In this document: positions 5,986-7,032 of the stretch, piece by piece | Position numbering within the stretch: position 1 is the stretch's first letter | Layout: each line of letters opens with the position of its first letter | Origin: Gaiellasilicea sp051005735 | GTDB lineage: Bacteria; Actinomycetota; Thermoleophilia; Gaiellales; Gaiellaceae | DNA length: 7,032 bases | Reading direction: 5' to 3' | NCBI GenBank assembly: GCA_051005735.1 | Contig: JBPCJB010000302.1 | Span: 1-7,032, forward strand | Made by a program: the position numbers and the translations under genes | The notes under the pieces: model-generated | Database searches by the model: none | Seen by the model: only the letters and a program-made list of their open reading frames with translations | Told to the model about the DNA's origin: nothing

Positions 5986-6082
5986 CGCCACTCCAGCCTG
6001 CCTGCCGAGTCGTCACGGCTTTGTCTCGACAATGCAACGAGACTGCAACAAACCGTCCACCCGCCTGAAGGAGGCTGCCGCC
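5986..6082. promoter_or_regulatory. Divergent intergenic region with inverted repeat
   Basis: This gap separates the phosphatase-like gene from the VOC pseudogene. GTCTCG (6023-6028) and CGAGAC (6038-6043) form a 6-bp inverted repeat around nine bases. TGCAAC is repeated at 6033-6038 and 6044-6049. The centre is locally less GC-rich than its surroundings, as expected for a promoter/operator, but no convincing -35/-10 pair stands out. Confidence 0.35.
6068..6074 (+). promoter_or_regulatory. Shine-Dalgarno for the VOC gene
   Basis: AAGGAGG eight bases before ATG 6083 sets the ancestral start there. An ATG at 6032 in the same frame lacks such a site and would add residues unlike the family. Confidence 0.8.
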
Positions 6083-6801
6083 ATGCCCGAGTTCACAGAC
6101 TCAGCCGCCGGAACGCCGTGCTGGGTCGACGTGATGACCCCCGAGCTCGACCGCACCGTCTCGTTCTACTCCGACCCGTTCGGCTGGGAGGCCGCGCAGG
6201 ATCCGAGGCCCGAGGCCGGCGGCTACACCATGTTCTCCAAGGACGGCAAGCAGGTCGCCGCCGCGATGCCGCCGCGGGCAAGATCCGCGACGCGGGCGGC
6301 ACCCTGGTCATGGAGCCGATGGACGTGTTCGACTCCGGCCGGATGCTGGTTGCGAAGGATCCGACCGGCGCCGCCTTCGGCGTCTAGCAGGCCGGGGAGC
6401 ACTACGGCGCGCAGCTTGCGAACGAGCCCGGGTCGTTCACGTGGAACGAGTGCCAGACCAACGACACCGAGACCGCCGAGACCTTCTATCGCGCCGTCTT
6501 CGGCTACGACGTGGACGCGATGCCGATGGGCGAGGGAGAGCCCTACCGCGTGCTCAAGCTGGGCGAGGAGAACGTCGGCGGGCTGTTTCAGATCACCCCG
6601 GAGATGGGCGAGGTGTCGCCGAACTGGGCGACCGCCTTCGCCGTCGCCGACACCGACGCCACCTGCGCGAAGACGGAGGAGCTCGGCGGCAAGGTGCTGG
6701 TGCAGCCGGTGGACATCCCTCAGATCGGCCGCTACGCCGTCGTCCAGGACCCGATCGGCGCGGTCTTCCAGGTGCTCGCGAACCCCGGCAAGCTGACGGT
6801 C
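6083..6801 (+). pseudogene. Broken two-domain VOC/glyoxalase-like protein
   Basis: A remnant of a tandem VOC-fold protein resembling the mycobacterial CFP32/Rv0577 type (glyoxalase/bleomycin-resistance superfamily). The first part begins MPEFTDSAAGTPCWVDVMTP and runs through GGYTMFSKDGKQVAAAMP in frame 2. The rest continues in frame 1: AAGKIRDAGGTLVMEPMDV, then DPTGAAFGV, a TAG at 6385-6387, QAGEHYGAQLANEPGSFTWNE and a whole second domain to DPIGAVFQVLANPG. Relatives as I recall them have about 20-27 more residues between the parts, including a WxxYVxVDDAD segment, and a Trp where the TAG stands. So a 3n+1 deletion near 6265-6274 and a Trp-to-stop change have broken the gene. No stop follows the second domain in frame 1; the frame runs into the next gene, so the 3' boundary is approximate. 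A sequencing or assembly error is possible for either lesion. Confidence 0.85.
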
Positions 6802-7032
6802 GTGCGCGCGCTCGTCACGGCTTCGGTCGCCATGGCGGCTCTCGTGGGTACGGCTTTCGCGGCGACCGACGTCCGGGTGATCCAGGGCGACCGAAACGCC
6901 GGCGGGATCAAGATCGGCCGCAGCACTCCGGCGGACGTCAGGCGGCTCTACGGTACGCCGTCGACCTCGCGTGTGGAGTCGACCCATTCCTGCGTGCAGA
7001 GCTGGAAGGGCGTGCGGCTCGTCGTGCAGTTC
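6802..7032 (+). CDS. Predicted secreted protein, partial (continues past window)
   Basis: From GTG 6802 the product starts with Arg, then a hydrophobic stretch ALVTASVAMAALVGTAFA, and a plausible signal-peptidase I site after AFA (about residue 18). The mature part begins ATDVRVIQGD and contains GGIKIGRSTPADVRRLYGTP, with a Cys a little further on (HSCVQSWKG). The G-x-S/T-x-x-D-V-R-x-x-x-G-x-P pattern recalls small secreted domains of the BamE/SmpA-like or BLIP-like fold, but that is a weak resemblance and I do not assign a function. No Shine-Dalgarno is evident before GTG 6802; ATG 6832 is possible but cuts the signal peptide. The frame is continuous with the upstream VOC remnant without a stop, so a fused reading frame also exists. 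The 3' end lies outside the window. Confidence 0.6.
   Translation, partial: MRALVTASVAMAALVGTAFAATDVRVIQGDRNAGGIKIGRSTPADVRRLYGTPSTSRVESTHSCVQSWKGVRLVVQF

Noticed and set aside
6265..6387. Programmed frameshift or stop-codon recoding in the VOC gene
   Set aside because: There is no slippery heptamer, and about 20-27 conserved residues are missing at the frame change. A frameshift alone would not restore them, so a deletion fits better.
5485..6387. A 300-codon plus-strand frame starting at 5485
   Set aside because: Most of it is antisense to the phosphatase-like gene. Only its last part, after about 6265, is genuine VOC sequence.
6223..6987. A 254-codon minus-strand frame over the VOC remnant
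   Set aside because: It is a shadow frame. The plus strand has recognisable VOC motifs and a signal peptide, whereas the antisense product is Arg/His/Asp-rich with no family features.

Overview
This is a high-GC, gene-dense bacterial window that looks chromosomal and actinobacterial. The FtsZ sequence is the best lineage clue. Its tubulin signature carries Glu in the AGEGGGTGTG form that I recall from actinobacterial FtsZ, and the rest of the domain resembles deep-branching, Thermoleophilia-type sequences as I remember them. That placement is recall, not a computed result.

Layout. (1) 19-2221, plus strand: a ParA/Soj/MinD-class ATPase overlaps by 29 bp with an FtsZ that has an unusual N-terminal extension of about 145 residues, so a positioning ATPase and a cytoskeletal GTPase are translationally linked. 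(2) 2221-2474: no gene. A palindrome-rich repeat region lies between convergent genes, with a 70-71 bp direct repeat in two copies and five copies of a GGGCTTTGACCCC-type motif. (3) 2475-3515, minus strand: a polytopic membrane protein of the UPF0104 / lysylphosphatidylglycerol-synthase transmembrane family. (4) 3516-3569: a 54-bp divergent promoter region. (5) 3570-5446, plus strand: a two-gene unit, a short and divergent gamma-glutamyltransferase-like Ntn-hydrolase coupled by an ATGA overlap to a GNAT acetyltransferase. (6) 5419-5985, minus strand: a tyrosine/dual-specificity-phosphatase-like protein whose P-loop Cys is Asp, so probably a pseudophosphatase. (7) 6083-6801: a two-domain VOC/glyoxalase-like gene broken by a frameshifting deletion and a TAG codon. 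(8) 6802 to the window end: the start of a predicted secreted protein, read in the same open frame as the end of the broken VOC gene.

Functional reading. The left part links chromosome or septum positioning (ParA) with the division ring (FtsZ). The FtsZ N-terminus has a short basic block, REGPLAELFRAT, resembling the N-terminal peptides by which ParB/Spo0J proteins contact and activate ParA, followed by a Pro/Glu/Ala-rich linker. This suggests, as a hypothesis, that this FtsZ directly engages the ATPase encoded just upstream. The right part is ordinary accessory metabolism with two signs of gene decay: a phosphatase fold without its nucleophile and a broken VOC gene. I saw no tRNA, rRNA, CRISPR array or transposase gene.
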